Positions 49,904 to 58,258 of a stretch of DNA of 64,000 nt are shown here, piece after piece; the first letter of the stretch is position 1; the number at the start of each line of letters is the position of its first letter. The notes under the pieces are model-generated. The model ran no database searches. It saw nothing but the letters and a program-made list of their open reading frames with translations, and had not been told where the DNA came from. The stretch covers positions 62,001-126,000 of the forward strand of contig JAOQAK010000061.1 of NCBI GenBank assembly GCA_025963635.1, given 5' to 3'. A program made the position numbers and the translations under genes. This DNA is from Ferruginibacter sp. (GTDB lineage Bacteria > Bacteroidota > Bacteroidia > Chitinophagales > Chitinophagaceae).

Positions 49904-51448
49904 ATGAAACAATTTGTTTGTATCCTCGCTGCTGCCTTCCTTACTCACCCCGCCGCTTTTTCGCAAACCGCTGCGGATACGGTTTGTATTCTTCAGCTGA
50001 ATGATGTGTACGAGATCGGTGCGCTAAGCCATGGGCAGGTGGGTGGTATGGCAAGGGTGACTACCATCGTTAAACAACATGAAGCCCGCTACCAGACTTA
50101 TGTTGTGCTGGCAGGTGATTTTGTGAGTCCTTCCGTGATTGGCACCACCACCGTGGAGGGTCAAAAAGTGAATGGAAAACAGATGGTGGATATGATGAAC
50201 CTGGCAGGGGTAGACCTGGTAACTTTTGGCAACCATGAATTTGATATCCCGGATAGCGACCTGCAGCAGCGGATCAATGAATCGCATTTTGACTGGGTGA
50301 GCAGCGATGTATTGCATAAGGATACCACGAAGGGTATAGTGTCGCCTTATTATAAAATAAAACCTGATTCCGTGGCCATTCCAACATCGGTTTTGCTGCA
50401 TTCGGCTCATGGCCAGTTTACCATTGGAATTATCAGCGCCACGTTACCCAGTAATCCGCAACCCTGGGTAGTGTACAATGATTACCTGCAGTCTTTTAAA
50501 AAAGCCTGGGAAAAGACGCAACCACAATCCGATGTAGTGATCGGGCTTACTCACCTGGCGCTGGATTCTGATCGACACCTTCTACGCGAACTGATACATG
50601 TGCCGCTCATCATGGGTGGCCACGAACACAAGCACAATTTAGTAACGGTAGGCGAAGGTGTTATCGCCAAGGCGGATGCCAATGCCAAAACAATTTACCG
50701 GCACCTGCTGTTTCGCGACGGTGCCAGTGGAAAGATAAAAGTCGTGTCGGAGCTGCTGCCCGTAGATAGCACCGTAATGCCCGACCCCCTGGTAGATGCC
50801 GCTGTAAAAGTATGGGAGGAGAAAGCCTATGCTGCTTTCAGGAAATTAGGCCTGGAACCGGACTCAGTGGTCTACCATATCAAAGTACCATTGGATGGCA
50901 CGGAAGAACATGTGCGCACCAGTCAAACCAACCTCGGCAGTCTTATTGCCCAGGCGATGCTTGCCGCAGCGCCCACTACCCAGGCAGCAATATTTAACAG
51001 CGGCTCCATCCGGATTGATGATATGATTGAAGGGGTGATGACGGAACTGGATGTGATTCGTACCCTGCCCTTTGGCGGCAAATTGTATGAAATAGAACTT
51101 ACCGGTGCGGTGATCAATCGTATGCTTACCGTCAGCGAATCACTTAAGACTTCCGGCGGCTACCTGCAGCATAGCAAAAATATAAGTTTTGACAGCGCCC
51201 ATGCCCGTGGGATAATCAATGGTGTTCCGGTGAAGGATGCCAAAACCTATCGTATCGTGGGGAATGATTATTTATTCAGCGGCAAAGAGAAGGGAAAGAT
51301 GGATTTTTTGAAAGAAGGTGCACCGGGTATCATCTCTATCCAACGATTTACTTCACCAGGGGATTTGCGGGCAGATCTTCGGGTGGCAGTGGTAAAATAC
51401 CTCGCTGGCCTCGAAGTCAAACAAGGGCTGAAAGGTAAAAAGCCCTGA
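49904..51448 (+). CDS. Exported metallophosphatase / 5'-nucleotidase (UshA-like)
   Basis: 514 residues; hydrolyses nucleoside 5'-phosphates or sugar nucleotides in the periplasm. Signal peptide ends AAFSQ. The N-terminal metallophosphoesterase domain has ILQLNDVYEI, VLAGDFVSPS, TFGNHEFD (Asn-His pair) and IMGGHEHKH. The C-terminal 5'-nucleotidase domain (about 305-505) carries VRTSQTNLGSLIAQAMLAAA and FGGKLYEIELTG. The first motif is D-x-Y where most relatives have D-x-H, which may change one metal ligand. The stop codon falls inside a REP-like element shared with the transposase flanks. Confidence 0.92.
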   Translation: MKQFVCILAAAFLTHPAAFSQTAADTVCILQLNDVYEIGALSHGQVGGMARVTTIVKQHEARYQTYVVLAGDFVSPSVIGTTTVEGQKVNGKQMVDMMNLAGVDLVTFGNHEFDIPDSDLQQRINESHFDWVSSDVLHKDTTKGIVSPYYKIKPDSVAIPTSVLLHSAHGQFTIGIISATLPSNPQPWVVYNDYLQSFKKAWEKTQPQSDVVIGLTHLALDSDRHLLRELIHVPLIMGGHEHKHNLVTVGEGVIAKADANAKTIYRHLLFRDGASGKIKVVSELLPVDSTVMPDPLVDAAVKVWEEKAYAAFRKLGLEPDSVVYHIKVPLDGTEEHVRTSQTNLGSLIAQAMLAAAPTTQAAIFNSGSIRIDDMIEGVMTELDVIRTLPFGGKLYEIELTGAVINRMLTVSESLKTSGGYLQHSKNISFDSAHARGIINGVPVKDAKTYRIVGNDYLFSGKEKGKMDFLKEGAPGIISIQRFTSPGDLRADLRVAVVKYLAGLEVKQGLKGKKP

Positions 51449-51493
51449 AGGGGCGTAAGATATTAGGGCGGGATAACGTCCTGCCCTACGCCA
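51444..51493 (-). repeat. REP-like unit, inverted copy upstream of the transposase
   Basis: Read on the minus strand: GCAGGACGTTATCCC, a spacer, then ACGCCCCTTCAGGGC. It shares both ends with the unit at 52072-52120 but in opposite orientation. It overlaps the 3' end and stop of the 5'-nucleotidase gene. Confidence 0.6.
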
Positions 51494-51502
51494 CATCTCA
51501 TT

Positions 51503-51576
51503 ATACTCCGCGGCACCCCATGATACCACGGGAAATCGGATAATACTCCGCGGCACCACATGTACCCCGCGGCACC
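51503..51576 (+). repeat. Three imperfect direct repeats with a CCGCGG core
   Basis: ATACTCCGCGGCACC at 51503-51517 and 51543-51557, and GTACCCCGCGGCACC at 51562-51576. They lie just upstream of the transposase and could form its left-end recognition structure. Confidence 0.55.
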
Positions 51577-51601
51577 GGCATAGTAATTAATCCCCCTGTA
51601 T

Positions 51602-52054
51602 ATGTCACAATCCCTCGTTCAAAATTATCTCCATATTATATGGAGCACCAAGTACCGTCAGCACCTGGTCCATCCGCCATTTGAAGCCGATCTTCATGCC
51701 TACCTCGGCGGCATTTGTAATCGCCTGGAATGCAGGCCCATTAAGATCGGTGGGTTTACGGATCATGTTCATTTATTATGCTGCTTATCTAAGAAAATCA
51801 CTTTGATTAAGCTGCTGGAGGAAGTGAAATGCCATTCTTCCAAATGGATGAAGACTAAGGATGACTCTCTTAAAAACTTTTACTGGCAGGATGGATATGG
51901 GGCTTTTTCCGTGAGCCCGCGGGAAGTGGATGTTGTTAGTAATTATATCGCTAACCAGCATGAACATCATCGGAAGACGGATTTTAAGGATGAGTATCGG
52001 GGGATTTTGAGGCAGTATGGGGTGGAGTGGGATGAGCGGTATGTTTGGGATTAA
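51602..52054 (+). CDS. IS200/IS605-type (RAYT-like) Y1 transposase
   Basis: 150 residues; a single-strand HUH transposase. The HUH motif is HVH at 55-57 (GGFTDHVHLL), the catalytic Tyr is probably Tyr115 in SNYIANQHEHH, and WQDGYGAFSVS (95-105) is the shared family segment. Most IS200 transposases move their own short element. This one lacks a partner tnpB and is flanked by REP-like units, as REP-associated tyrosine transposases are. It ends in a perfect hairpin TTAAGGC-GTT-GCCTTAA (52051-52067) that overlaps its stop codon. Confidence 0.88.
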   Translation: MSQSLVQNYLHIIWSTKYRQHLVHPPFEADLHAYLGGICNRLECRPIKIGGFTDHVHLLCCLSKKITLIKLLEEVKCHSSKWMKTKDDSLKNFYWQDGYGAFSVSPREVDVVSNYIANQHEHHRKTDFKDEYRGILRQYGVEWDERYVWD

Positions 52055-52067
52055 GGCGTTGCCTTAA
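52051..52067 (+). repeat. Perfect hairpin at the transposase stop
   Basis: TTAAGGC, GTT loop, GCCTTAA; the stop codon TAA lies in the 5' arm. In IS200/IS605 elements such end hairpins are what the transposase recognises. Confidence 0.65.
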
Positions 52068-52071
52068 TCCC

Positions 52072-52120
52072 GCAGGGCTTCACCCTGTGTTAAGGTCGGA
52101 CGCCCTTTCAGGGCTGGTTT
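52072..52120 (+). repeat. REP-like unit downstream of the transposase
   Basis: GCAGGGCTTCACCCTGTGTT, a short spacer, and CGCCCTTTCAGGGCTGGTTT. The same unit recurs at 53428, 53511 and 53576 and, inverted, at 51444. Confidence 0.75.
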
Positions 52121-52125
52121 GGACT

Positions 52126-53328
52126 TTAGAAGAGTTTTAGTTGGGTGGGTTTGGGGGGCTTTGCGTCTCCGAATACTGTTTTGCCTCCGTGTTTGTGGGA
52201 GTCTTCTCTTTCCTTTTTTATGAGTTCGTCGAAGCCGGGGCCGGGTACGAAATTTTCTTCGGCCCTTGTGGCGATCTGATGGAGCTTTTTTATGGCTTCT
52301 GCTTTTTCTGTGTTGCCCAGTTTTGCTTTTTGTACCGCGGTTTGTAAGATGCCGATGGTTTCGTCGTAGACTTTTATTGGTACTGGGAAAGGATGACCGT
52401 CTTTACCGCCATGCGCAAAGGAAAAGCGGGCGGGATCGTTGAAGCGTGAGGGTGTGCCGTGGATCACTTCACTTACCAGGGCGAGGGATTGAACGGTTCT
52501 TGGTCCTACCCCTTTTAGCATTAGCAGTTCTTCGAAGTTTTGTGGCTGCAACTCGTGCGCCATCCATAATATACTGCCTAATCTTTTCAGGTTTACATCG
52601 TTGGCCCTTACTTCGTGGTGAGCAGGCATAATGAGTTGTTGAAAATCTTTGATCAGTGCGCCGGGATCAGTATGGGTGATGTTTACAATGCCTGTGCGGG
52701 TGGCGTTGGCTGCGGCGGCAGTTAGATTTAATATTTGTCCCTGGTTGATGCCGCAGATACCGGTATGGGGTTCTTCTACAAAGGATTGGATGTTGGCTGA
52801 ATGCCAGTGGTAGCGCCTTGCGGTTTTGTTGCCGGGATCCATTCCCTGCTGCACCACGCTCCAGTCGCCCTCTTTATTCACGATAAAATTATGGGTGTAC
52901 AGCTGGAAGCCATCCTGTACAGCGGTGTTATCCACCTTTGCGCTTAGTTTACTGCAACGTACGAGTTCAGTCCCGTTGAGGCCGGTACTGTCTGCCAGCT
53001 TTAATAATTCATTCGGGGTTTCCTTTGAAAATTTTCCTTTTCCACCACAGATATAAATGCCTAAGTCTTTTGAATGGGGATTGATTGCCCGCTTTAAAGC
53101 GCCCATAACCGAAGTGGTAATTCCGGAAGAATGCCAGTCCATACCCATTACGGCACCGAAGCTTTGAAACCAGAAAGGGTCGGACATCCTGCTTAAAAAT
53201 TCTTTGCTGCCATAGTCTGCAATGATTGATTCGGTGATGGCGAGTCCGAGTTTTGCCATGCGTTCTGCCAGCCATTTCGGAACATAGCCATAGTGCAGGG
53301 GGAGATCAGCGGAGCCGGAACGTTTCAT
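52126..53328 (-). CDS. DUF763 family protein
   Basis: 400 residues, cytoplasmic, no signal peptide. It starts MKRSGSADLPLHYGYVPKWLAERM, the hallmark N-terminus of DUF763, followed by FGAVMGMDWHSSGITTSVMGALK and NFEELLMLKGVGPRTVQSLALVSEVIHG, where LKGVGPRTVQSLAL is a helix-hairpin-helix DNA-binding motif. The family is found in archaea and bacteria and its biochemical role is unknown; the HhH motif suggests DNA binding or repair. It sits between repeats of the REP family. Confidence 0.9.
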   Translation of the reverse strand: MKRSGSADLPLHYGYVPKWLAERMAKLGLAITESIIADYGSKEFLSRMSDPFWFQSFGAVMGMDWHSSGITTSVMGALKRAINPHSKDLGIYICGGKGKFSKETPNELLKLADSTGLNGTELVRCSKLSAKVDNTAVQDGFQLYTHNFIVNKEGDWSVVQQGMDPGNKTARRYHWHSANIQSFVEEPHTGICGINQGQILNLTAAAANATRTGIVNITHTDPGALIKDFQQLIMPAHHEVRANDVNLKRLGSILWMAHELQPQNFEELLMLKGVGPRTVQSLALVSEVIHGTPSRFNDPARFSFAHGGKDGHPFPVPIKVYDETIGILQTAVQKAKLGNTEKAEAIKKLHQIATRAEENFVPGPGFDELIKKEREDSHKHGGKTVFGDAKPPKPTQLKLF

Positions 53329-53703
53329 GGTGTAAAGTTACAAATTTGACCTCAGCGCCAGCATCTCTCCGATTCCTCGGGATAGCCTTTCTCCGATTGA
53401 GCGGGGAGTTTGAGTTTTCGTTTATGGCACAGGGCTACGCCATGTGTAGGGTCGAGCGCCCCTTGAGGGCTGGGTAGGAGGTGTTTAAGTAGCATCGTCT
53501 ACGCACAGTGCACAGGGCTTCACCACGTGTTTATATCTGGCGCCCTTTCAGGGCTGGTTTGATGGGTGCTGTCTGCACAGGGCTTCACCCGTGTGTTGAT
53601 AGCTGCCGCCCTTTCAAGGCTGGCTGGAAATGTTTAAGTGTCGTCATCGTGCTATGATCGGTTTAGTGGTTTGATATTTGTTTTTTATATGTAAAAGACA
53701 GCG
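53329..53703. repeat. Gene-free region with three REP-like units
   Basis: 375 bases. Units at 53428-53474, 53511-53560 and 53576-53627, each with CACAGGGCT at the left and GCCC...GGGCTGG at the right end, in one orientation and spaced 15-40 bases apart. They match the unit just after the transposase. The remaining bases hold no gene. Confidence 0.75.
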
Positions 53704-54423
53704 ATGGAATGGATCATCGGGTGTTCCGGGTTTAGCTATAAATCCTGGAAACCCTTATTTTACCCTACTCATCTACCCTCCACAAAATGGTTTGAATTTT
53801 ATTGCGAACACTTTAATACCGTAGAGCTCAATGTTACATTCTACCGGTTTCCCAGGGCTAAAACTTTTGCTACCTGGTACAGGCGGAGCCCGGCTGGGTT
53901 TACTTTTTCGGTGAAAGCACCGCGGCTGATCACCCATTATAAACAACTGCTAAAATCGAAGGAACAACTCACCGATTTTTATGAAGCCTGCACAAAAGGA
54001 CTGGCTGAAAAGCTGGGACCGATCCTTTTCCAGTTCCCTTCGCGGTTTTCTTATACGGAAGAGCGGTTACAGCGGATACTGGATAACCTCGACCCATCGT
54101 TTGTTAATGTTGTGGAATTTCGCCACGACAGCTGGTGGAATGAGGAAGTATATACCCTGCTGGCCAAACACCGTATTATTTTTTGTGGTATGAGTCACCC
54201 GGATCTGCCTGATGCCGTGGCAGGTAAGGGAAAGATGGTGTATTACCGTTTTCATGGGGTGCCGGATCTGTACTCCTCTTTATATTCCGATGCGGAGATG
54301 GAACGAATTGCAAAGTCGATCGCTGATGTAAAAGGGATTAAAAAGGCGTGGTGTTATTTCAATAATGATATCAATACGGCGGCGATTAAGAATGCGAAGT
54401 GGCTGCAGGAGTTTGGGAAATAA
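53704..54423 (+). CDS. DUF72 family protein
   Basis: 239 residues, cytoplasmic TIM-barrel-like fold. Family hallmarks: IIGCSGFSYKSWKPLFYPTHLPSTKWFEFYCEHFNTVELNVTFYRFP at the N-terminus, FSVKAPRLITHYKQL, and WCYFNNDINTAAIKNAKWLQ near the end. DUF72 proteins are conserved in bacteria and archaea; their reaction is unknown, and a nuclease or carbohydrate-like role has been suggested only loosely. It stands alone between repeat regions. Confidence 0.92.
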   Translation: MEWIIGCSGFSYKSWKPLFYPTHLPSTKWFEFYCEHFNTVELNVTFYRFPRAKTFATWYRRSPAGFTFSVKAPRLITHYKQLLKSKEQLTDFYEACTKGLAEKLGPILFQFPSRFSYTEERLQRILDNLDPSFVNVVEFRHDSWWNEEVYTLLAKHRIIFCGMSHPDLPDAVAGKGKMVYYRFHGVPDLYSSLYSDAEMERIAKSIADVKGIKKAWCYFNNDINTAAIKNAKWLQEFGK

Positions 54424-54844
54424 TTGTATCGGGGCAATGTTACGTGAGGAAATATTTTTGATCAGTTATTCTACCTCAATCACCGGCATAGGGACTTGTT
54501 TACTATTATCAGAGTACATAAGAAAATTTAGTAAACAAAGCTGAAAATAGGTCATACCTCAATTTTTTTTTCAAAGAAATAAAAAAATCAAGGCTGAAAA
54601 TAAAAAGGCTGAAAATTTCAGTATGATCCTAAAATCAATCCGCTGGTAAGCGGAGCCAATAGATTAATGATTTGAAGGGTACGCCCGGCTCAAACAGCCT
54701 TGATTTTTTAACGGCTCATACTGAAATTTTCTAGCACTTTTTATTCGAGGCCGCTGTTACCAATCATTACCAAGGTTTCACCTTTATACTTTTGTATTCC
54801 TGATGTTCTTTTATCACTCCCATTTTCCTATACTTACCATATCC
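54424..54844. other. Intergenic region with interleaved inverted repeats
   Basis: 421 bases. It contains two long perfect inverted repeats in interleaved order: A (AAAAAATCAAGGCTG, 54582-54596), B (GAAAATTTCAGTATGA, 54611-54626), A' (CAGCCTTGATTTTTT, 54695-54709), B' (TCATACTGAAATTTTC, 54716-54731). A small hairpin TCCGCT-GGTA-AGCGGA (54639-54654) lies between B and A'. AGGCTGAAAAT occurs twice (54591, 54606). Confidence 0.75.
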
Positions 54845-55306
54845 TCAGTTCACTTTGATATGTAACACATAATCCCCTGTATATGGCTCTCCTGCCATTT
54901 GATTTTCACCGATGATAAAGTGCAGGTTTCCATTTGATTTGACTAGGTAGCGGACACTATCACCAAAGGGGCCGTCGAACTGTCCGCCGGGCTGTTGTAA
55001 CTGGTTGATCCGAACGTTTCCTCCCTTTTCCACGGGTTTTATAGTCGCGGTTACCGTATCTCCTTTCCACACAGGGAGCGTATATTTTGGCTGATGACTG
55101 TTCGGTTTGATATGGCCTCTTATGAATGCCTGTCCCTGGTTCAGCAAAACAATAGTGTCCTTCTGACCTGAAACCATTGTATCTACCGGGGGTAAAATAT
55201 TTTTCACACCCGCTCCTACTTCCATCTCATCGGAACGGTCCATATCACAACTCGCCAGAAATATTGCTCCGAGAAGGCAGGCCTGATATAATTTTCGATA
55301 AATCAT
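54845..55306 (-). CDS. Exported lipoprotein of unknown function
   Basis: About 153 residues from ATG at 55306. Lipoprotein signal MIYRKLYQACLLGAIFLASC (lipobox LASC), then a charged linker and a beta-rich C-terminal part with DTIVLLNQGQAFIRGHIKPN, WKGDTVTATIKP and YTGDYVLHIKVN. It has no recognised domain. An upstream in-frame ATG at 55324 would only lengthen the signal region. It is divergent from the TonB-dependent receptor. Confidence 0.68.
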   Translation of the reverse strand: MIYRKLYQACLLGAIFLASCDMDRSDEMEVGAGVKNILPPVDTMVSGQKDTIVLLNQGQAFIRGHIKPNSHQPKYTLPVWKGDTVTATIKPVEKGGNVRINQLQQPGGQFDGPFGDSVRYLVKSNGNLHFIIGENQMAGEPYTGDYVLHIKVN

Positions 55307-55532
55307 CGTTTTAACCCTTATCAAACAAAATGCCGACTCTTCTTACTGTCATTTTGGTAATTGTCGAAAAAAGGAAAACGTAGCATATCGTATTTGCAAA
55401 CCTACTATCAAGCCCTTTTTGCCTCCAAAAACGGCGTTCGCATTTGGAATATGACCGTTTGGATAACATTTTATTATCGTATCGCGTGTGTTTATATGTT
55501 TGTATTGTAAACAAACAGTTAAACTTACAATT

Positions 55533-57986
55533 ATGAGACATTTATTTTTTTTCCTGATGGTTTCTTTTTTTGCGCTTACTTCAAATGCACAGGTGAGCGG
55601 ATATGCAAAAGATGCGCAGGGCGCTCCCATCAAAGGCGCCACCATCAGCCTGCTTGCAGCCAAAGATTCCGCTATTGTTAAACTGGCGGTTTCAAAAGAA
55701 AATGGCGCTTACAATTTTTCCAATATAAAAGAAGGAAGATATCTTTTGAAGGCCACCGTTGTTGAATACCAGCCCGTTTTTTCCGCCCCCTTTACCCTCG
55801 CTACTACTCCTGTTGAAGTGACTGAATTTAAACTGGCCAAATTACCCAATAACCTAAAAGGAGTAACCGTTACCGCCCAAAAGCCAATGGTTGAAATGAA
55901 GGCCGATAAGATGATCGTTAATGTAGAAGGCACTATCAATTCGGTAGGATCGGATGCCCTGGAATTGTTACGCAAATCACCAGGTGTACTAGTAGATAAG
56001 GATGACAATCTTAGCCTGAGCGGTAAAAATGGTGTACAGGTGTATATTGATGGAAGGCCCACTCCATTGGGCGGCCAGGACCTGAGCACTTATCTCAAAT
56101 CGTTGAATTCTTCCCAGATCGAATCTATTGAAATCATCACCAATCCTTCGGCAAAGTATGAAGCAGCGGGTAATGCAGGTATCATCAATATCCGTTTAAA
56201 AAAGAACAAAACGCTGGGCACCAACGGATCGGTAAATGCAGGGTGGAATATCGGCACTTATGCCAAATACAATGCGGGCATGAACCTCAATTACAGGAAT
56301 AAAAAAATCAACCTGTTTGGCAACTATGGCTTCAATAAAGGCATCAATGAAAGCGCTATCAGCCTTTACCGTACCGTGGCCGATAGTCTTTTTAACCAGA
56401 CCAGCCTGATTGTAATGAGAAATGAAAGTCATAACTATAAAGTGGGTATGGACTATTTCATTAATACCAAAAGCACGCTTGGCGTAATTGTAAACGGCAA
56501 TATTGCCAGCCCCTCTATAAATAACAAGAGTACTACGCCCATTTCGTATATCCCGGCGAAAATGATTAACCGGGTATTGGTGGCAGATAATTCAAGCACC
56601 ATGAAAAGGGATAATTTCAACGTAAACCTGAATTACAGCTTTATCGTACCCAATGGAAAAAGCCTGGTAGTAAATGCAGACCATGGATATTATAACCTGA
56701 ACAGCAACCAGTTTCAGCCCAATTATTATTTTGATGCTACCGGCCAAACACCCATCAGCAGCGTTATTTACCGGATGATCGCCCCTACCAAAATCAACAT
56801 CAATTCACTGAAGGCAGACTGGGAACAGCCCTTTAAAAAAGGCACGCTAGGTTTTGGTGGTAAAGGAGCTTTTGTAAAAACCGATAATGATTTTCAACGG
56901 TACAATGTAATTGGTGGCAGCGACCAACTGGACAGGGACCGCAGCAATATTTTTAATTACAAGGAAGACATCAGCGCCGGGTATGTGAATTATAACCGTG
57001 CCTTAAAAGGAGTTACGATACAGGCCGGTTTAAGAGTGGAACATACCGGTTCGAAAGGCACATCCATCGGCCAGAAGCCAGCTGCAGGAGGATATGTTGG
57101 GTATACGGATGTATTTAAACGCGACTACACGGATCTTTTCCCAAGCGCCGCAGTTACCTTTAATAAAAACCCCAAAAACCAGTTTGGTATAACCTATAGC
57201 CGCAGAATTGACCGGCCTAATTACCAGGATCTTAATCCATTTGAATTTAAACTGGATGAATATACTTTTCAGAAAGGAAATATTAACCTGAGGCCACAGT
57301 ATACCAACAGCATTGGTATTAGCAATACTTACCAATATAAACTTACTACCACCTTAAACTATAGTCATGTTAAGGATCTGTTTACGCAGGTATTTGATAC
57401 TGCCGAAAAATCAAAGGCATTTATCTCAAAAAGAAACCTTGCTACGCAGGACGTAGTGAGCTTGAACATCAGCTATCCTTTCCGCTATAAAGTTTATAGC
57501 ATGTTCGCCAACGTAAACAGCTTCTATACAAAATACAATGCTGATTTTGGAGAAGGCAGGAAGATAAAAGTGAATGCCGGCGGAGTAAGCTTATATGTAC
57601 AGAACAGTGTAAAATTTGCCAAGACCTGGACAGCGGAACTAACAGGCTTTTACAATGCCCCTACCGTGTACCAGGGTACTATCAGAGCCAATGCCTTGTG
57701 GAGCCTCGACGCAGGTTTGCAAAAACAGGTGATGCAAGGAAAGGGAACTTTCAAGATGTCGGTGAGCGACTTTCTGCACACGCTTAAATTTACAGGTTTG
57801 AGTGAATTTGCAGGACAGCGGACAGATCTTTCTTCCCGTTGGGAAAGCAGGCAGTTTAAACTGAATTTTGTGTATCGTTTTGGTAGCAACCAGGTGAAGG
57901 CAGCCCGTCAGCGGGGTACCGGTGCAGACGATGAAATGAAGCGGGTTCAGCAAGGTGGAGGGGCCGCCCCGGGCATCGGACAGTAG
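55533..57986 (+). CDS. TonB-dependent receptor-like outer membrane protein (OMP_b-brl_3)
   Basis: About 817 residues from ATG 55533. Signal peptide ending TSNAQ; CarboxypepD_reg-like domain (about 21-100, VSGYAKDAQGAPIKGATISLL); plug-like region with LLRKSPGVLVDKDDNLSLSGKNGVQVYIDGRP (about 150-181) and IESIEIITNPSAKYEAAGNAGIINIRLKK; then the large beta-barrel (about 225-790) with a Gln/Gly-rich end. The plug lacks a clear TonB box, so it belongs to the outer-membrane beta-barrel family often called OMP_b-brl_3. Its substrate is unknown. The LytS/LytTR pair downstream could sense the same signal. Confidence 0.9.
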   Translation: MRHLFFFLMVSFFALTSNAQVSGYAKDAQGAPIKGATISLLAAKDSAIVKLAVSKENGAYNFSNIKEGRYLLKATVVEYQPVFSAPFTLATTPVEVTEFKLAKLPNNLKGVTVTAQKPMVEMKADKMIVNVEGTINSVGSDALELLRKSPGVLVDKDDNLSLSGKNGVQVYIDGRPTPLGGQDLSTYLKSLNSSQIESIEIITNPSAKYEAAGNAGIINIRLKKNKTLGTNGSVNAGWNIGTYAKYNAGMNLNYRNKKINLFGNYGFNKGINESAISLYRTVADSLFNQTSLIVMRNESHNYKVGMDYFINTKSTLGVIVNGNIASPSINNKSTTPISYIPAKMINRVLVADNSSTMKRDNFNVNLNYSFIVPNGKSLVVNADHGYYNLNSNQFQPNYYFDATGQTPISSVIYRMIAPTKININSLKADWEQPFKKGTLGFGGKGAFVKTDNDFQRYNVIGGSDQLDRDRSNIFNYKEDISAGYVNYNRALKGVTIQAGLRVEHTGSKGTSIGQKPAAGGYVGYTDVFKRDYTDLFPSAAVTFNKNPKNQFGITYSRRIDRPNYQDLNPFEFKLDEYTFQKGNINLRPQYTNSIGISNTYQYKLTTTLNYSHVKDLFTQVFDTAEKSKAFISKRNLATQDVVSLNISYPFRYKVYSMFANVNSFYTKYNADFGEGRKIKVNAGGVSLYVQNSVKFAKTWTAELTGFYNAPTVYQGTIRANALWSLDAGLQKQVMQGKGTFKMSVSDFLHTLKFTGLSEFAGQRTDLSSRWESRQFKLNFVYRFGSNQVKAARQRGTGADDEMKRVQQGGGAAPGIGQ

Positions 57987-58055
57987 GTTGAAGACCAATT
58001 GGCAGTTGGCAATTTTAATTGCCAATTATCATTATCAATTATCAATTAATGATCT

Positions 58056-58124
58056 TTACTTAAATAATAACCGCCGTCAGGGTTTACAACCGATGAACGG
58101 GTTACGAACCTCCGACGGCGGTTT
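58056..58124. repeat. Intergenic palindromic repeat (second copy)
   Basis: TTACTTAAATAATAACCGCC and the partner GACGGCGGTTTATAA, with stem AACCGCCGTC (58069-58078) / GACGGCGGTT (58114-58123). It matches the element at about 36755-36830 over the left part. Confidence 0.7.
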
Positions 58125-58159
58125 ATAAGAAAAAACGAAAACTTGAAAAATCATTGAAT

Positions 58160-58256
58160 TATCCATCAATCAACTTTAAACCTTAAACCTTCAACCATCA
58201 ACTATCAACCTTAAACCTTAAACCTTCGACTTTAAACCTTCAACCACCAACCTTCC
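58160..58256 (+). repeat. Low-complexity AACCTTCAACC word array
   Basis: A run of imperfect 7-11 base words (CTTTAAACC, TTAAACCTT, CAACCATCAAC, TATCAACC) between the receptor and the kinase gene. A shorter relative is at 14463-14490. No hairpin or open frame is seen. Confidence 0.6.
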
Positions 58257-58258
58257 TA

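Noticed and set aside
58160-58256. Possible CRISPR array or phase-variable repeat
   Set aside because: Words vary in length and sequence with no constant spacer/repeat pattern.
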